Origin: WLJO01 sp032117595
GTDB taxonomy: Bacteria; Actinomycetota; Acidimicrobiia; Acidimicrobiales; Ilumatobacteraceae
Reading direction: 5' to 3'
Assembly (NCBI GenBank): GCA_032117595.1
Contig: JAULYZ010000011.1
Coordinates: forward strand, 1-64,000
Length of the DNA: 64,000 bases
The notes under the pieces: generated by a model
What the model saw: the letters and a program-made list of their open reading frames with translations, nothing else
The model's database searches: none
Told to the model about the DNA's origin: nothing
Shown here: positions 41,178 through 49,280 of the stretch, piece by piece
Layout of the letters: every line of letters begins with the position of its first letter
Position numbering within the stretch: position 1 is the first letter of the stretch
Position numbers and translations under genes: made by a program

Positions 41178-41798
41178 CTACTTGCGTCGGGGTCGCTGCG
41201 CAAATGCGTCGGGAGCCAGACCGAGTTCGGCGCACGCGGCGGTACGCAGGTGTGACCGGTGGCCAGAGCGGCTGATGATGCCCGAGTGCGCCGCCATCTG
41301 GATCGCAAGGCCGTCGGCCAGGGCCGAGAGTCTCCAGGCGGCGCTGTTCGGGTCCGAGCAGCGGAACTCGCCGCTCTCGATGCCCTCGGTGATGATCGCC
41401 TCGAGTTGCGCCTTCGACTGCAGGTCCAACTCGCGGCTGATCGCCTGCATCGCCTCGTTGCGGAGCGCCTCGCCCCACGCGTCGATCCAGAGCATCCATG
41501 CGTAGTCGTCCTCCTCGGGCGCCCACACGGTGAAGATCCGGTCGAGCTTGGCCACTGCAGTGGCGGCACTTGCGATCTCGGCAGCCACCCGGTCGAGGTC
41601 CTGTCGGGCGGCGAACCTGAACGCCTCGGCGAGCAGCTGCTCCTTGCTGTCGAAGTGGTAGTGGATCAGCCCGGTCGAGACACCGAGTTCCCGGGCGACG
41701 TCAGAGACGCGCGTTGCTGCAAAACCACGTTCGATCACGACGCCGCAGGTTGCTTGCAGGATTTCGGCTCGTCGTTCCTCGACGGTCTGGCGTTTCAC
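41178..41798 (-). CDS. TetR/AcrR family transcriptional regulator
   Basis: 206 residues from GTG 41798. The N-terminal helix-turn-helix is complete: EILQATCGVVIERGFAATRVSDVARELGVSTGLIHYHFDSKEQLL in pieces (about residues 12-56). The C-terminal ligand domain is helical and has no recognisable ligand signature. It probably controls itself and the two SnoaL genes downstream; the ligand may be the substrate of those enzymes. An in-frame GTG at 41810 lies within the TAGTGT element, so 41798, 8 nt after it, is the better start. Confidence 0.9.
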   Translation of the reverse strand: MKRQTVEERRAEILQATCGVVIERGFAATRVSDVARELGVSTGLIHYHFDSKEQLLAEAFRFAARQDLDRVAAEIASAATAVAKLDRIFTVWAPEEDDYAWMLWIDAWGEALRNEAMQAISRELDLQSKAQLEAIITEGIESGEFRCSDPNSAAWRLSALADGLAIQMAAHSGIISRSGHRSHLRTAACAELGLAPDAFAQRPRRK

Positions 41799-41806
41799 CT
41801 TGACCG

Positions 41807-41812
41807 ACACTA
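41807..41812 (-). promoter_or_regulatory. -10 element (leaderless) of the TetR operon
   Basis: TAGTGT on the minus strand, 8 nt before GTG 41798. It overlaps an upstream in-frame GTG, which therefore should not be the start. Confidence 0.45.
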
Positions 41813-41947
41813 ATCAGCACCTGCGCTGCCACAACAACGCCAGGTCGGCCGTGGCCCGTCGTGCACTCTGCGGCAGGGGGCGGCCGACTTTCCTACGATG
41901 GGCCGACCGGATCGCAAGACCCCGGATCGACAAGAGGAGTAGTAGCC

Positions 41948-42382
41948 ATGACCACGCTCGAGGAACTCAAGCAGATCGGCACCCGTCTCTCCCCGTGGGC
42001 GCACCTCGCAACGGTCGGCGCCGACGGCGCACCCGATGTGGTGCCGGTCCACCCGTGCTGGGAGGGTGAGACGATCTGGGTGATGGTCGGGATGACGTCG
42101 GTGAAGGCGCGTAACGCTGCCGCCAATCCGAACGTCGCGCTCCACTGGCAGGTCACCGAGGTCGGCGACGGTCTCGAGATCTGGGGCACTGCTCACTGCA
42201 CCGACGATGTTGCGACCAAGCGGCGTCTCTGGACCGGAGTGTTCGATTACGACCTCAATGCCTTCGCCCCGGGCGGCCCCGACAACTCTCCGGGCACCGG
42301 GTTCATGGCGATCAAGCCCACGCGTGCGCTGTACCTCGCGCAGTACGGCATGGGCGGCGCACAGCGATGGGAGGCCCGCTGA
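41948..42382 (+). CDS. Pyridoxamine 5'-phosphate oxidase family protein
   Basis: 144 residues, a small split-barrel flavin/F420-binding protein. AHLATVGADGAPDVVPVHPCW, TIWVMVGMTSVKARNAAANP and VALHWQVTEVGDGLEIWGTA are typical strands of the family. Most such actinobacterial proteins use F420 or FMN; without the C-terminal RRRRG-type tail of true PdxH it is unlikely to make pyridoxal phosphate. GAGGAG (41935-41940) precedes ATG 41948. It is directly followed by an SDR gene 1 bp after its stop, suggesting joint function in one redox step. Confidence 0.85.
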   Translation: MTTLEELKQIGTRLSPWAHLATVGADGAPDVVPVHPCWEGETIWVMVGMTSVKARNAAANPNVALHWQVTEVGDGLEIWGTAHCTDDVATKRRLWTGVFDYDLNAFAPGGPDNSPGTGFMAIKPTRALYLAQYGMGGAQRWEAR

Positions 42383-42383
42383 C

Positions 42384-43175
42384 ATGGCACGCCTCACGTC
42401 GCTCTCCCGCTCCGTTGCCGGCAAGGTCGCCGTCGTCACCGGTGCGGCATCCGGGATGGGCCGCGCCACGGCACACCTCTTCGCCGATGAGGGGGCACGA
42501 GTCGCGGTCGTCGACATCGGCCAGGAGCGGGTCGACGCTGTGGTGGGCGAGATCGTCGGGGCGCACGGGGCGGCGGCAGCGCGGGGCTGGGTGTGCGACG
42601 TGTCGGACCACGGCGCGATCCATCGCCTCATCGACGAGGTTGCCAGTCACTTCGGCGGAATCGACATCCTCGTGAACAACGCAGGCATTTCGCTCCCCAA
42701 CTCGGCCTTCCAGGACGAGGACTCTTACGAGTCGAACTGGGAGCGGACCCTCGCCGTGAACCTCACGGCTCATTCCCGTCTCGTCCGGGCAGCCCTGCCA
42801 CACCTCATCAAATCGGGTGCGGGGCGTGTGGTGAACATTGCGTCCACCGAGGCGTTGGTCACTGCACCCGGGATGACTGCGTACGCCGCAGCCAAGGCTG
42901 GTGTGGTGGGCCTCACCAAGAGCCTTGCGGTGGAACTCGGCAAGCACGGGGTGAACGTGAATTGTGTGTACCCCGGTCCCATCAACACCGGGATGACGGC
43001 AGGGATCAACGACAAGGACAAAGAGACCTATGCGCGCCGTCGCGTGCCACTGCGTCGCTACGGCGAGCCCGAGGAAGTCGCTCACATGACGCTCAACCTC
43101 TGCCTGCCTGCAGCGAGCTTCGTCAACGGTGCAGCGATTCCCGTCGATGGGGGCATGAGTATCCGTCACACCTGA
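42384..43175 (+). CDS. SDR family oxidoreductase
   Basis: 263 residues. TGAASGMG (about residues 20-27), VCDVSDHGAIHRLIDEV, DILVNNAGISLPNSAF, NIASTEALVTAPGMTAYAAAKAG with Ser/Tyr/Lys triad, VNVNCVYPGPINTGM and FVNGAAIPVDGGMSI. It is a FabG-like classical SDR, likely an NAD(P)-dependent hydroxyacyl or alcohol dehydrogenase. It starts 1 bp after the PPOX-like gene and is thus almost certainly cotranslated with it. It is convergent with the DUF7064/AttH-like gene with 9 bp between stops. Confidence 0.93.
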   Translation: MARLTSLSRSVAGKVAVVTGAASGMGRATAHLFADEGARVAVVDIGQERVDAVVGEIVGAHGAAAARGWVCDVSDHGAIHRLIDEVASHFGGIDILVNNAGISLPNSAFQDEDSYESNWERTLAVNLTAHSRLVRAALPHLIKSGAGRVVNIASTEALVTAPGMTAYAAAKAGVVGLTKSLAVELGKHGVNVNCVYPGPINTGMTAGINDKDKETYARRRVPLRRYGEPEEVAHMTLNLCLPAASFVNGAAIPVDGGMSIRHT

Positions 43176-43184
43176 CGGGTCTCG

Positions 43185-44291
43185 TCAGGGTGCCCCGTCG
43201 AGCAGATCAGCGAATCCGCTCGGTGCGTGCGGGCCGATCACCAACTGTTCCAAGATTCCCATGCCCTCGTGAAGACGCCCGGAGGGGTCGCGAAGCGTCG
43301 CCCTGCTCAGCGCCTGCACGTGGAGGTGGTGGGGTGCGAGCGGAGTGCTGACGGGAAGTGCCCACCGATCCCCGCCGGAGACCGACTCTCCCTTCCAGAC
43401 CCCGTGGCCCCAGTCGGGGTGCCCGTAGCCGATGCCGAGCATCTGGAACTCGAGGATCGGCTCGAGGTTGAGTGTCGACACCCCGCCTCCGTGCAAGAAG
43501 TCGATCTCGCAAGCAGCCGCATGGCGTGTGCCGGGCCTCCAGGTCAGCCGATAATCCACCTGGTCGGCGCCCACCGGCATCGACTCCCCGACGTTGACGA
43601 TCAGGGCCTCTTGGTGCCAACGGGATCCGCTTGCGTCCTCGCTCACGTCGAAGTGGGTACAGAAACCCTCGAAGTTCACCGGGGCCCACAGCCAGTAGAA
43701 CTGCGCCGGTCCTGCCGGCGCCCCGTAGCCGTAGCGCTCTCCGACCGGACGAATGCCCCACGAACGATCGCGAGATCCCCAGTACTGATCCGGGTTCACC
43801 TCGTGGCGTTGTCCGTCGACCTCGAGCCAGCCCGTCCACGTGCCGAACTGCGTGAGGCGCGTGTAGTCGAACACGACTCGCTGCCCCGCTCTCCGGAAAA
43901 AGTGAGGCTCCTCGACAGCGACGGTTCGGTGCTCGAACCGGAGGTCGGCACGGAGACCGTGCTCGGGGGCCTCGACGGTGAGACGAAGTGTCTTGAGCCC
44001 CTCGAGGACCTCCACCCGGATCGGCCCGACGACAGTCGCCTCGGCCCGGTCCTCCGGGGCTCGGCGCGAGGCGTGCACGTTGATCTGCTCGCCGCCCACG
44101 ACCACGCTGAACGCGGCGTCGGCGACGTGGCGGTTCGGGTACAGACCCATGGCGGCAGCGAAGTAGAGCGAGGCATCTCGTCGGTACCCGTTGAAGAAAT
44201 ATCGGTCGTAGTGGTTGGGATCCGAGGACGCAGTGAGGGCTACCGGCAGGGAAGCCTGATGGATCGGGTAGTCGTCGAACGCGGAGAGCAC
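43185..44291 (-). CDS. Conserved protein, DUF7064/AttH-CrtC-like
   Basis: 368 residues, almost all beta-structure. YFFNGYRRDASLYFAAAMGLYPNRHV in pieces near residue 30-55, and the conserved DQYWGSRDRSWGIRPVG (about residues 170-186) are features of the DUF7064/7065 group, which I regard as related to AttH/CrtC-like lipocalin-type hydratases; that relation is inference. It has no signal peptide. GTG 44291 is fixed by a TATGGT element 6 nt upstream. Possible roles are hydration of a double bond in a lipid or carotenoid; there is no direct evidence. It is divergent from ctaA. Confidence 0.72.
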   Translation of the reverse strand: MLSAFDDYPIHQASLPVALTASSDPNHYDRYFFNGYRRDASLYFAAAMGLYPNRHVADAAFSVVVGGEQINVHASRRAPEDRAEATVVGPIRVEVLEGLKTLRLTVEAPEHGLRADLRFEHRTVAVEEPHFFRRAGQRVVFDYTRLTQFGTWTGWLEVDGQRHEVNPDQYWGSRDRSWGIRPVGERYGYGAPAGPAQFYWLWAPVNFEGFCTHFDVSEDASGSRWHQEALIVNVGESMPVGADQVDYRLTWRPGTRHAAACEIDFLHGGGVSTLNLEPILEFQMLGIGYGHPDWGHGVWKGESVSGGDRWALPVSTPLAPHHLHVQALSRATLRDPSGRLHEGMGILEQLVIGPHAPSGFADLLDGAP

Positions 44292-44297
44292 ACCGGC

Positions 44298-44303
44298 ACC
44301 ATA
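44298..44303 (-). promoter_or_regulatory. -10 element (leaderless) for the 44291 start
   Basis: TATGGT on the minus strand, 6 nt before GTG 44291. The divergent ctaA has TACGCT (44398-44403) 10 nt before ATG 44414. Confidence 0.45.
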
Positions 44304-44413
44304 ACGAGATCTGCGGCGGGGGAACCGACGTCGAGGTGGCGCCACCCGGGCGTTCGTCCCTCCGGTGCGGCGAGCGCCGGAACCGGGGGCCTGCCCCTAC
44401 GCTGAGGACCGAG

Positions 44414-45352
44414 ATGCGAGTCCCCCGATTGCGTCCTGCGGTGTACCGCGCCATGACCTTCGCCGCTCTGGTGCTCCTTGCGAGCATCGTGGTGACCGGC
44501 GCCCTCGTCCGCCTCACTGATTCCGGCTTGGGGTGTTCGGACTGGCCGAGGTGCAACGAGGAAAAACTCATCGACGTCTCGAGTACGCACGCTGCCATCG
44601 AACAGATCAACCGATTGTTCACGGGTCTCGTCGGGCTGGCAGTCATCCTGGCCGTTGCCGGTTCGCTGTTGCGCACGCCCCGTCGTCGCGACCTCACGTG
44701 GTTGTCACTCTCGCTCGTGGGCGGTGTGATCGGACAGGCGGTCGTGGGGGGCATCGTCGTGCTCACCCATCTACATCCCCTCGCGGTGCAGCAGCACTTC
44801 CTGCTCTCGATGGTGATCCTCGCTGCAGCGGTGGTGCTGCACCGTCGCGCCACCCTCGGCGACGGCGAGCGCTGGGAGCGGGCGGTGTCGTTGTCGACGA
44901 TGCGCAGGGTGTGGGTGCTCGCCGCCCTCACCGCAGTAGCCATCGTCACGGGAACCGTGGTGACCGGCACGGGGCCCCACAGCGGCCAGCACGACGGCGA
45001 GCCGGTGCAGCGGTTCGGGTTCGCCATCAGTTCGGTGGTGAGGGTTCACAGCGGTGCGGTGATCCTCACCGTCGCTGCGCTCGCCGCACTGCTCTGGCAC
45101 CTCCGCAAACACGCCGATCGCTCTCGCATGGAGAGCAGCATCACCGGGTTCTCGTTGATTGCGATCTCACAGGGGACGATCGGGTACGTGCAGTACTTCT
45201 CCGACATCCCGGTGGTCCTCGTGGGCATCCATGTCGCGCTTGCCACCACACTGTGGCTGTCGCTCGTCTATCTCCTCGTGGCGACGAGACAGGTTGTCGG
45301 GGTGCCGTCAGGCGAAGCGGGAGAGATCCCTGCAGATGTCGTGAAACTCTGA
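44414..45352 (+). CDS. ctaA: Heme A synthase (COX15/CtaA)
   Basis: 312 residues, eight transmembrane helices. The extracytoplasmic cysteine pair CSDWPRC (about residues 41-47) matches the redox-active loop of Bacillus-type CtaA. Haem-ligand histidines occur in STHAAIEQINR, HLHPLAVQQH, VRVHSGAV and VGIHVALA. It converts haem O to haem A for aa3-type cytochrome c oxidase, so the organism is aerobic. The TACGCT element lies 10 nt before the start with a GAGGA between. The last 45 bp overlap the convergent nitronate monooxygenase gene, so its C-terminal tail (VPSGEAGEIPADVVKL) lies on shared DNA. Confidence 0.93.
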   Translation: MRVPRLRPAVYRAMTFAALVLLASIVVTGALVRLTDSGLGCSDWPRCNEEKLIDVSSTHAAIEQINRLFTGLVGLAVILAVAGSLLRTPRRRDLTWLSLSLVGGVIGQAVVGGIVVLTHLHPLAVQQHFLLSMVILAAAVVLHRRATLGDGERWERAVSLSTMRRVWVLAALTAVAIVTGTVVTGTGPHSGQHDGEPVQRFGFAISSVVRVHSGAVILTVAALAALLWHLRKHADRSRMESSITGFSLIAISQGTIGYVQYFSDIPVVLVGIHVALATTLWLSLVYLLVATRQVVGVPSGEAGEIPADVVKL

Positions 45353-46255
45353 GATCGTCTCCTCGAGGATCTCCTTCACCGGCCGCACCGATTCGATACG
45401 GCCGGCCACCTGTCCGGTGAGTGCCAGCGAGGCCTCCATGTCGCCACCGAAGTAGAGGTCCATCGCGCGGCTCATCTCCGAGAGCGCAACGTTCTCGTCG
45501 CGCTCGAGGCGCTCACTGCGCTGCGTGCGCAGGGCACGTAGACCGGGGGAGGAGAATCGGTTCAGGAACACCGTGTCGGTCTCGGCTGCATCGACAATGG
45601 CCTGCTTCCAGTTGTGGTGCACCGGCGACTCGGCGGCAGACACCATGCGGGTGCCCATCTGCACCGCATCTGCTCCGAGGGCGAGTGCCGCGGCCATGCT
45701 GCGCCCATCGGTGATACCGCCCGCGGCGACGATCGGGACGTTGACCTTGGAGGCGACAAGTGGAACGAGCACCATGGTCGCCACGTCACGCGGGTTCTTG
45801 AACCCACCGCCCTCGCCGCCCTCCACCACGAGGCCGTGCACTCCCGCTGCGATCGCCTTCAGGGCCGATTTCAGGGTGGGCACCACGTGGAACACCGTGA
45901 GACCTGCAGCCATCAGCGGCACGGCGTATTTGTTCGGGTCGCCGGCCGATGTGGTCACGAACTTCACGCCCTGGTCGATGACGAAGTCGGCGATCGATGG
46001 GTCACGTACGAAGAGGCCGGCGATGTTCACGCCGAAGGGCTTGTCGGTGAGGTCCTTCATCTTGCGGATCTCTTCGCGCACTTCGTCGAGTTGACCCGAC
46101 GAGGTCTCGATGATGCCGAGACCACCGGCATTCGAGACCGCCGAGGCGAGCTGCGAGCGGGCGATCCAGCCCATCGGCGCCTGGATGATCGGGTAGTCGA
46201 TCCCGAGCATCTCGCTGACGCGGGTACGGACGGGTGCAGGGAGGGAGCCAGTCAT
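45308..46255 (-). CDS. Nitronate monooxygenase / 2-nitropropane dioxygenase family
   Basis: 315 residues, FMN TIM barrel. DYPIIQAPMGWIARSQLASAVSNAGGLG (in pieces, about 20-48), FGVNIAG, TTSAGDPNKY, VVEGGEGGGFKNPRD, PIVAAGGITDGRSMAAALALGADAVQMGTRMV are all typical. It oxidises toxic nitronates, or acts as an enoyl reductase-like flavoenzyme; the GGEGGGF motif (not GxEAGGHRG) leaves the class open. ATG 46255 has TAGGTT 6 nt upstream. It overlaps the ctaA 3' end by 45 bp. Confidence 0.9.
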   Translation of the reverse strand: MTGSLPAPVRTRVSEMLGIDYPIIQAPMGWIARSQLASAVSNAGGLGIIETSSGQLDEVREEIRKMKDLTDKPFGVNIAGLFVRDPSIADFVIDQGVKFVTTSAGDPNKYAVPLMAAGLTVFHVVPTLKSALKAIAAGVHGLVVEGGEGGGFKNPRDVATMVLVPLVASKVNVPIVAAGGITDGRSMAAALALGADAVQMGTRMVSAAESPVHHNWKQAIVDAAETDTVFLNRFSSPGLRALRTQRSERLERDENVALSEMSRAMDLYFGGDMEASLALTGQVAGRIESVRPVKEILEETISEFHDICRDLSRFA

Positions 46256-46261
46256 GCCCGC

Positions 46262-46267
46262 AACCTA
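46262..46267 (-). promoter_or_regulatory. -10 element (leaderless) of the nitronate monooxygenase
   Basis: TAGGTT on the minus strand, 6 nt before ATG 46255; it falls in the 19-bp gap after the upstream phosphatase stop. Confidence 0.5.
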
Positions 46268-46274
46268 GTTCGGC

Positions 46275-46937
46275 TCAGGGGCGCACGACCGGGTCGAAGA
46301 GGTGGTGCGTGTCGTTCACGGTGACGACGTGCGCGCCCCCGGGTCCCACTCTGACCTTGGAGATGCTCGTGTTCTCGCATGTCATCCAGAGCGAGTGGGG
46401 CATGGAGAGTGCACTCGCCAGATACGTGCCGATGACACCCCCGTGAACGACGACTGCGATGGTCTCGCCGAGGTGCGCCTGAGCGAGTTCGTTGACCACC
46501 CGGGTGACCCGCTGACGGAAGACGGCGTCGCCCTCGGCGCCCGGGATGCCGTCCCAGGTGCGCTGACGTGTCCACGCCACCCACTCCGGGTCGCGCTCGG
46601 CGACCCTGCGGCGGAACTCGCCGTTTGCCCAGTCGCCGAGGCGCACCTCTTCGAGATCCTCGAACTCGGTCGTGAGGAGGCTTCGGCGTGCTGCGAGCGG
46701 CGCAGCGGTCTGACGGGCGCGCTGCAGGTGCGATGAGTAGACGGCATGGATCACCTTGTTGGCGAGGCGCTCGTCGAGCAGTGCCGCTTGCTTCACGCCT
46801 TCGGGATGCAGCGGCGGGTCACCCGCGTCCGCAGCGCCGGGGATCACGTCCGCCGATCGGCCATGCCGGATGAGGAGGATCTCACAGCTGTCGCGGTGGT
46901 CGATGAGTTCGGTGGGTTGGGGGACCGGTCGGTTCAC
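46275..46937 (-). CDS. Histidine phosphatase family protein
   Basis: 220 residues. The RHG motif ILLIRHGRSADV follows an N-terminal extension of about 20 residues (PVPQPTELIDHRDSCE). Then HLQRARQTAAPLA, DLEEVRLGDWANGEFRRR (acid/base Glu) and the second His in AVVVHGGVIGTYLA. It is closer to the phosphoglycerate-mutase-like family than the 36402 protein. Substrate unknown. GTG 46937 has TAGGTT 7 nt upstream. Confidence 0.88.
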   Translation of the reverse strand: MNRPVPQPTELIDHRDSCEILLIRHGRSADVIPGAADAGDPPLHPEGVKQAALLDERLANKVIHAVYSSHLQRARQTAAPLAARRSLLTTEFEDLEEVRLGDWANGEFRRRVAERDPEWVAWTRQRTWDGIPGAEGDAVFRQRVTRVVNELAQAHLGETIAVVVHGGVIGTYLASALSMPHSLWMTCENTSISKVRVGPGGAHVVTVNDTHHLFDPVVRP

Positions 46938-46944
46938 CCGTTCG

Positions 46945-46950
46945 AACCTA
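46945..46950 (-). promoter_or_regulatory. -10 element (leaderless) for the 46937 start
   Basis: TAGGTT on the minus strand, 7 nt before GTG 46937. Confidence 0.5.
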
Positions 46951-46997
46951 GTCGTCGCTTCGGTGTGCCCCGAGACGTTCGAGCACCCGTCCAGGCG

Positions 46998-48311
46998 TCA
47001 GACCCCGGCGTCGAACCGTTCGCCGATCGCGTTGGTCACGCCGGCGTCGGTGCCGAAGACCTGTTTCTGACGCGGGCCGACGCCCGTGGCCACGAGTGCC
47101 CGCAACAGGAGCGAGGCCTCCCCGAAGGAGGTGAGCACCACGGCATCGGGGTCTGCGTCACGCACGCGCCGCGCAAGGTCGAAGAACGTTTCGCGGTCGG
47201 GGTCGTAGGCGATGCTGCCCACCACCGCCACCTCTCGGCGCGCGAGTGCGATCGTCAATTGATCGGCAACTCCGAGCCCGTAGGGGTCGTCGATGACGAG
47301 GAGGAACGCCGAGTTGTTGCCCCGGTCTGCGATGAGTTGGGCCAACGCCTCGGCTTGAAGGAGATCCGACGCGATGTTCCGGAAGTAGAGGCCGCGGTCG
47401 GGAAGCGTGCTGAGGATCGTGGCGGTGTTCGACGGCGAGAACAGCACCACCCCCGCGCTGGTCACGATGTCGAGCACCTCGAGGGTGACCGCCGAGGTCG
47501 ACGGACCGACGATTGCGTCAACTCCCTCCGCCACGAGCGATTCAGCGGCTCGGCGTGCCCGGTCGGTGCTGGCGTCGCCCGAGTCGACGACCGAGACCTC
47601 GATCGGCTTTCCGAGTACCCCGCCCGCTGCATTGATCTCGTCCACTGCGAGTTCGACACCCGACCGGATCGCCGGCGTGAAGATCGTGGTGGTCTGGGTG
47701 AGGTCCACGAGGACCCCGATGCGGAGAACGCCGTTGCCCTCGCGGGTTCCCTCGGCCCGGGGCTCGTTCGCCGACATCTCGGGCGGCGCGCTTGCCGCGA
47801 CGAAGAAGGAGCGCGCAGGGTCGATCCGGTCGTTGGCGCCCATCGTGCGGACCTCGTAGATCGCCTCGCCCGGCTCGCCTTGAGCCCCGAGCGGCGCGGT
47901 GCCCGACTCTCCGTCGTAGTCGGGGTCTCCTCCCTGGAGGACCAGTTCCCGGCATCGCTGGAATGTTGTGCACTTCGACCCGCCGCCGGTGATGCCCACG
48001 ATCTCGCTCGCCATGGAGATGCCGTCGGAGCCGGCGGCCTCGGTCGCGAGCGCAATGGTCACCACGGCGTCGTAGGCGTTTCCTGCATAGTCGGTGTCGT
48101 CGAGGCCATCCGATCCGCTGGGCGTCGTTCCGAGTCGCTCGATGAATGCCTCGCTCAGCGAGACGCTCGCAACGGTTCCCGTGAGACCCTCGAGAGCTCC
48201 AGTCACATCGGGGCGCTCGTCGCAGGCGGTACCGATGGCGAGGAGTGAGAGGGACACCGAGCAGGCCACGAGGGCGGCTGAGCGTCTCGAGCGTCGGCTC
48301 GTGCGGGTCAT
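46998..48311 (-). CDS. Substrate-binding lipoprotein, branched-chain amino acid type, apparently circularly permuted
   Basis: 437 residues. A lipoprotein signal ends at IGTAC (Cys30). Residues about 38-172 look like the C-terminal lobe of actinobacterial Leu/Ile/Val-type binding proteins: EGLTGT, GNAYDAVVTIALATEAAGS, GGGSKCTTFQRC, DYDGESG. A linker (173-194) follows, then residues 195-437 match the N-terminal lobe: LRIGVLVDLT, GVELAVDEINAAGGVLGKP, VDAIVGPSTSAVTLEVLD, FSPSNTATIL, DPYGLGVADQ, and GTDAGVTNAIGERFDAGV at the end. The normal order is reversed, and the two ends would join smoothly. A ribosome site AAGGAGA precedes ATG 48311. No permease genes are adjacent, so ligand and partner are unknown. 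Confidence 0.85.
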   Translation of the reverse strand: MTRTSRRSRRSAALVACSVSLSLLAIGTACDERPDVTGALEGLTGTVASVSLSEAFIERLGTTPSGSDGLDDTDYAGNAYDAVVTIALATEAAGSDGISMASEIVGITGGGSKCTTFQRCRELVLQGGDPDYDGESGTAPLGAQGEPGEAIYEVRTMGANDRIDPARSFFVAASAPPEMSANEPRAEGTREGNGVLRIGVLVDLTQTTTIFTPAIRSGVELAVDEINAAGGVLGKPIEVSVVDSGDASTDRARRAAESLVAEGVDAIVGPSTSAVTLEVLDIVTSAGVVLFSPSNTATILSTLPDRGLYFRNIASDLLQAEALAQLIADRGNNSAFLLVIDDPYGLGVADQLTIALARREVAVVGSIAYDPDRETFFDLARRVRDADPDAVVLTSFGEASLLLRALVATGVGPRQKQVFGTDAGVTNAIGERFDAGV

Positions 48312-48466
48312 GATCGTCTCCTTGCCTCTGAGCGGGGGGGGTGCGGGCTGCCGAATCGCTGCTCGGACGAGCCGACCGCGGCCCCGGCAGCGATCCGGCA
48401 CGTTAGTCCCGCGCTGATCGGGCACGGGGGTACGCATCCGGCTCGGCCGTACCTCGCAGAAGTGTC

Positions 48467-48472
48467 TAGTGT
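48467..48472 (+). promoter_or_regulatory. -10 element (leaderless) for the 48480 start
   Basis: TAGTGT, 7 nt before ATG 48480. The remaining gap back to 48312 holds a G-run and no gene. Confidence 0.5.
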
Positions 48473-48479
48473 CCGGGGC

Positions 48480-49280
48480 ATGAGCGAAGTCCTGTATGAC
48501 GTGTCCGACCACATCGCAACGATCACTCTCAACGCTCCGGAGCGGATGAACACCATCTCGGGGGCGATGCTGAACGATGTCTCCATGCGACTCCTCGAGG
48601 CGGATCGGGACCGTGAGGTTCGCTGCATCATCCTCACCGGTTCGGGTCGTGCCTTCTGCGCAGGCCTCGACCTCGCCGCTCAGATGAAGGGCCCGAAGGG
48701 AAGCCTCGGGAACATGGGCAGCCTCGACTCGAACCCCGGGGAGTTCGAGCTTCGCGACGCACCACCGGTGGTGCTGCACAACATCGACACGCCCACCATC
48801 TGCGCGGTGAACGGCGGCGCAGCGGGTTACGGACTCGACATGGCGCTCGGTTGCGACATCCGCATCGCCGCAGCATCGGCCAAGCTCAACCCTGGCTTCG
48901 CCAAGCGTGGCATTCTGCCCGAGAGCGGCGGGACCTGGCTCATGCCGCGGATGGTCGGCTACGCAAAGGCCGCAGAGATCGCCTTCACCGGCCGCACGCT
49001 CCTCGCCGACGAAGCGCTCGAGCTGGGCCTCGTGAACCGCGTGGTCGCCGATGCGGATCTCATCCCGACGGCACGGGAGCTGGCTTCCGAGATCGGATCG
49101 AATGCGCCGCTTGCTGTTCGTGCCATCAAGCGCATGATGCGTGCGGCCGAGACCGAGACCTTCGAGCAGAACGTCCATCACGTGTTCCTGCAGCTGCTGC
49201 CGCTGATGCGTACCGAGGACTTCCGCGAAGGCGTTTCGGCGTTCATGGAGAAGCGGTCGCCCAAGTTCCAGGGCCGGTGA
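48480..49280 (+). CDS. Enoyl-CoA hydratase/isomerase family protein
   Basis: 266 residues, crotonase fold. LNAPERMNTIS (about residues 19-29), GRAFCAGLDLAAQM, ICAVNGGAAGYGLDMALGCD, and FAKRGILPESGGTWLMPRMVG with the hydratase-like Glu (PESGG). It should hydrate enoyl-CoA or act as isomerase in fatty-acid or aromatic breakdown. The Glu here contrasts with Asp in the 24572 crotonase. C-terminal FMEKRSPKFQGR. It overlaps the J-domain gene by 4 nt (GTGA). Confidence 0.92.
   Translation: MSEVLYDVSDHIATITLNAPERMNTISGAMLNDVSMRLLEADRDREVRCIILTGSGRAFCAGLDLAAQMKGPKGSLGNMGSLDSNPGEFELRDAPPVVLHNIDTPTICAVNGGAAGYGLDMALGCDIRIAAASAKLNPGFAKRGILPESGGTWLMPRMVGYAKAAEIAFTGRTLLADEALELGLVNRVVADADLIPTARELASEIGSNAPLAVRAIKRMMRAAETETFEQNVHHVFLQLLPLMRTEDFREGVSAFMEKRSPKFQGR

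Noticed and set aside
46998..48311. Substrate-binding protein as a truncated pseudogene
   Set aside because: The C-terminal lobe is not missing but lies at the front, with signal peptide, ribosome site and uninterrupted frame; permutation fits better than decay.
48312..48479. Small gene or RNA in the gap before the crotonase
   Set aside because: Only a G-run, the ribosome site of the minus-strand gene and a TAGTGT promoter-like element are visible; no stable structure or coding pattern.
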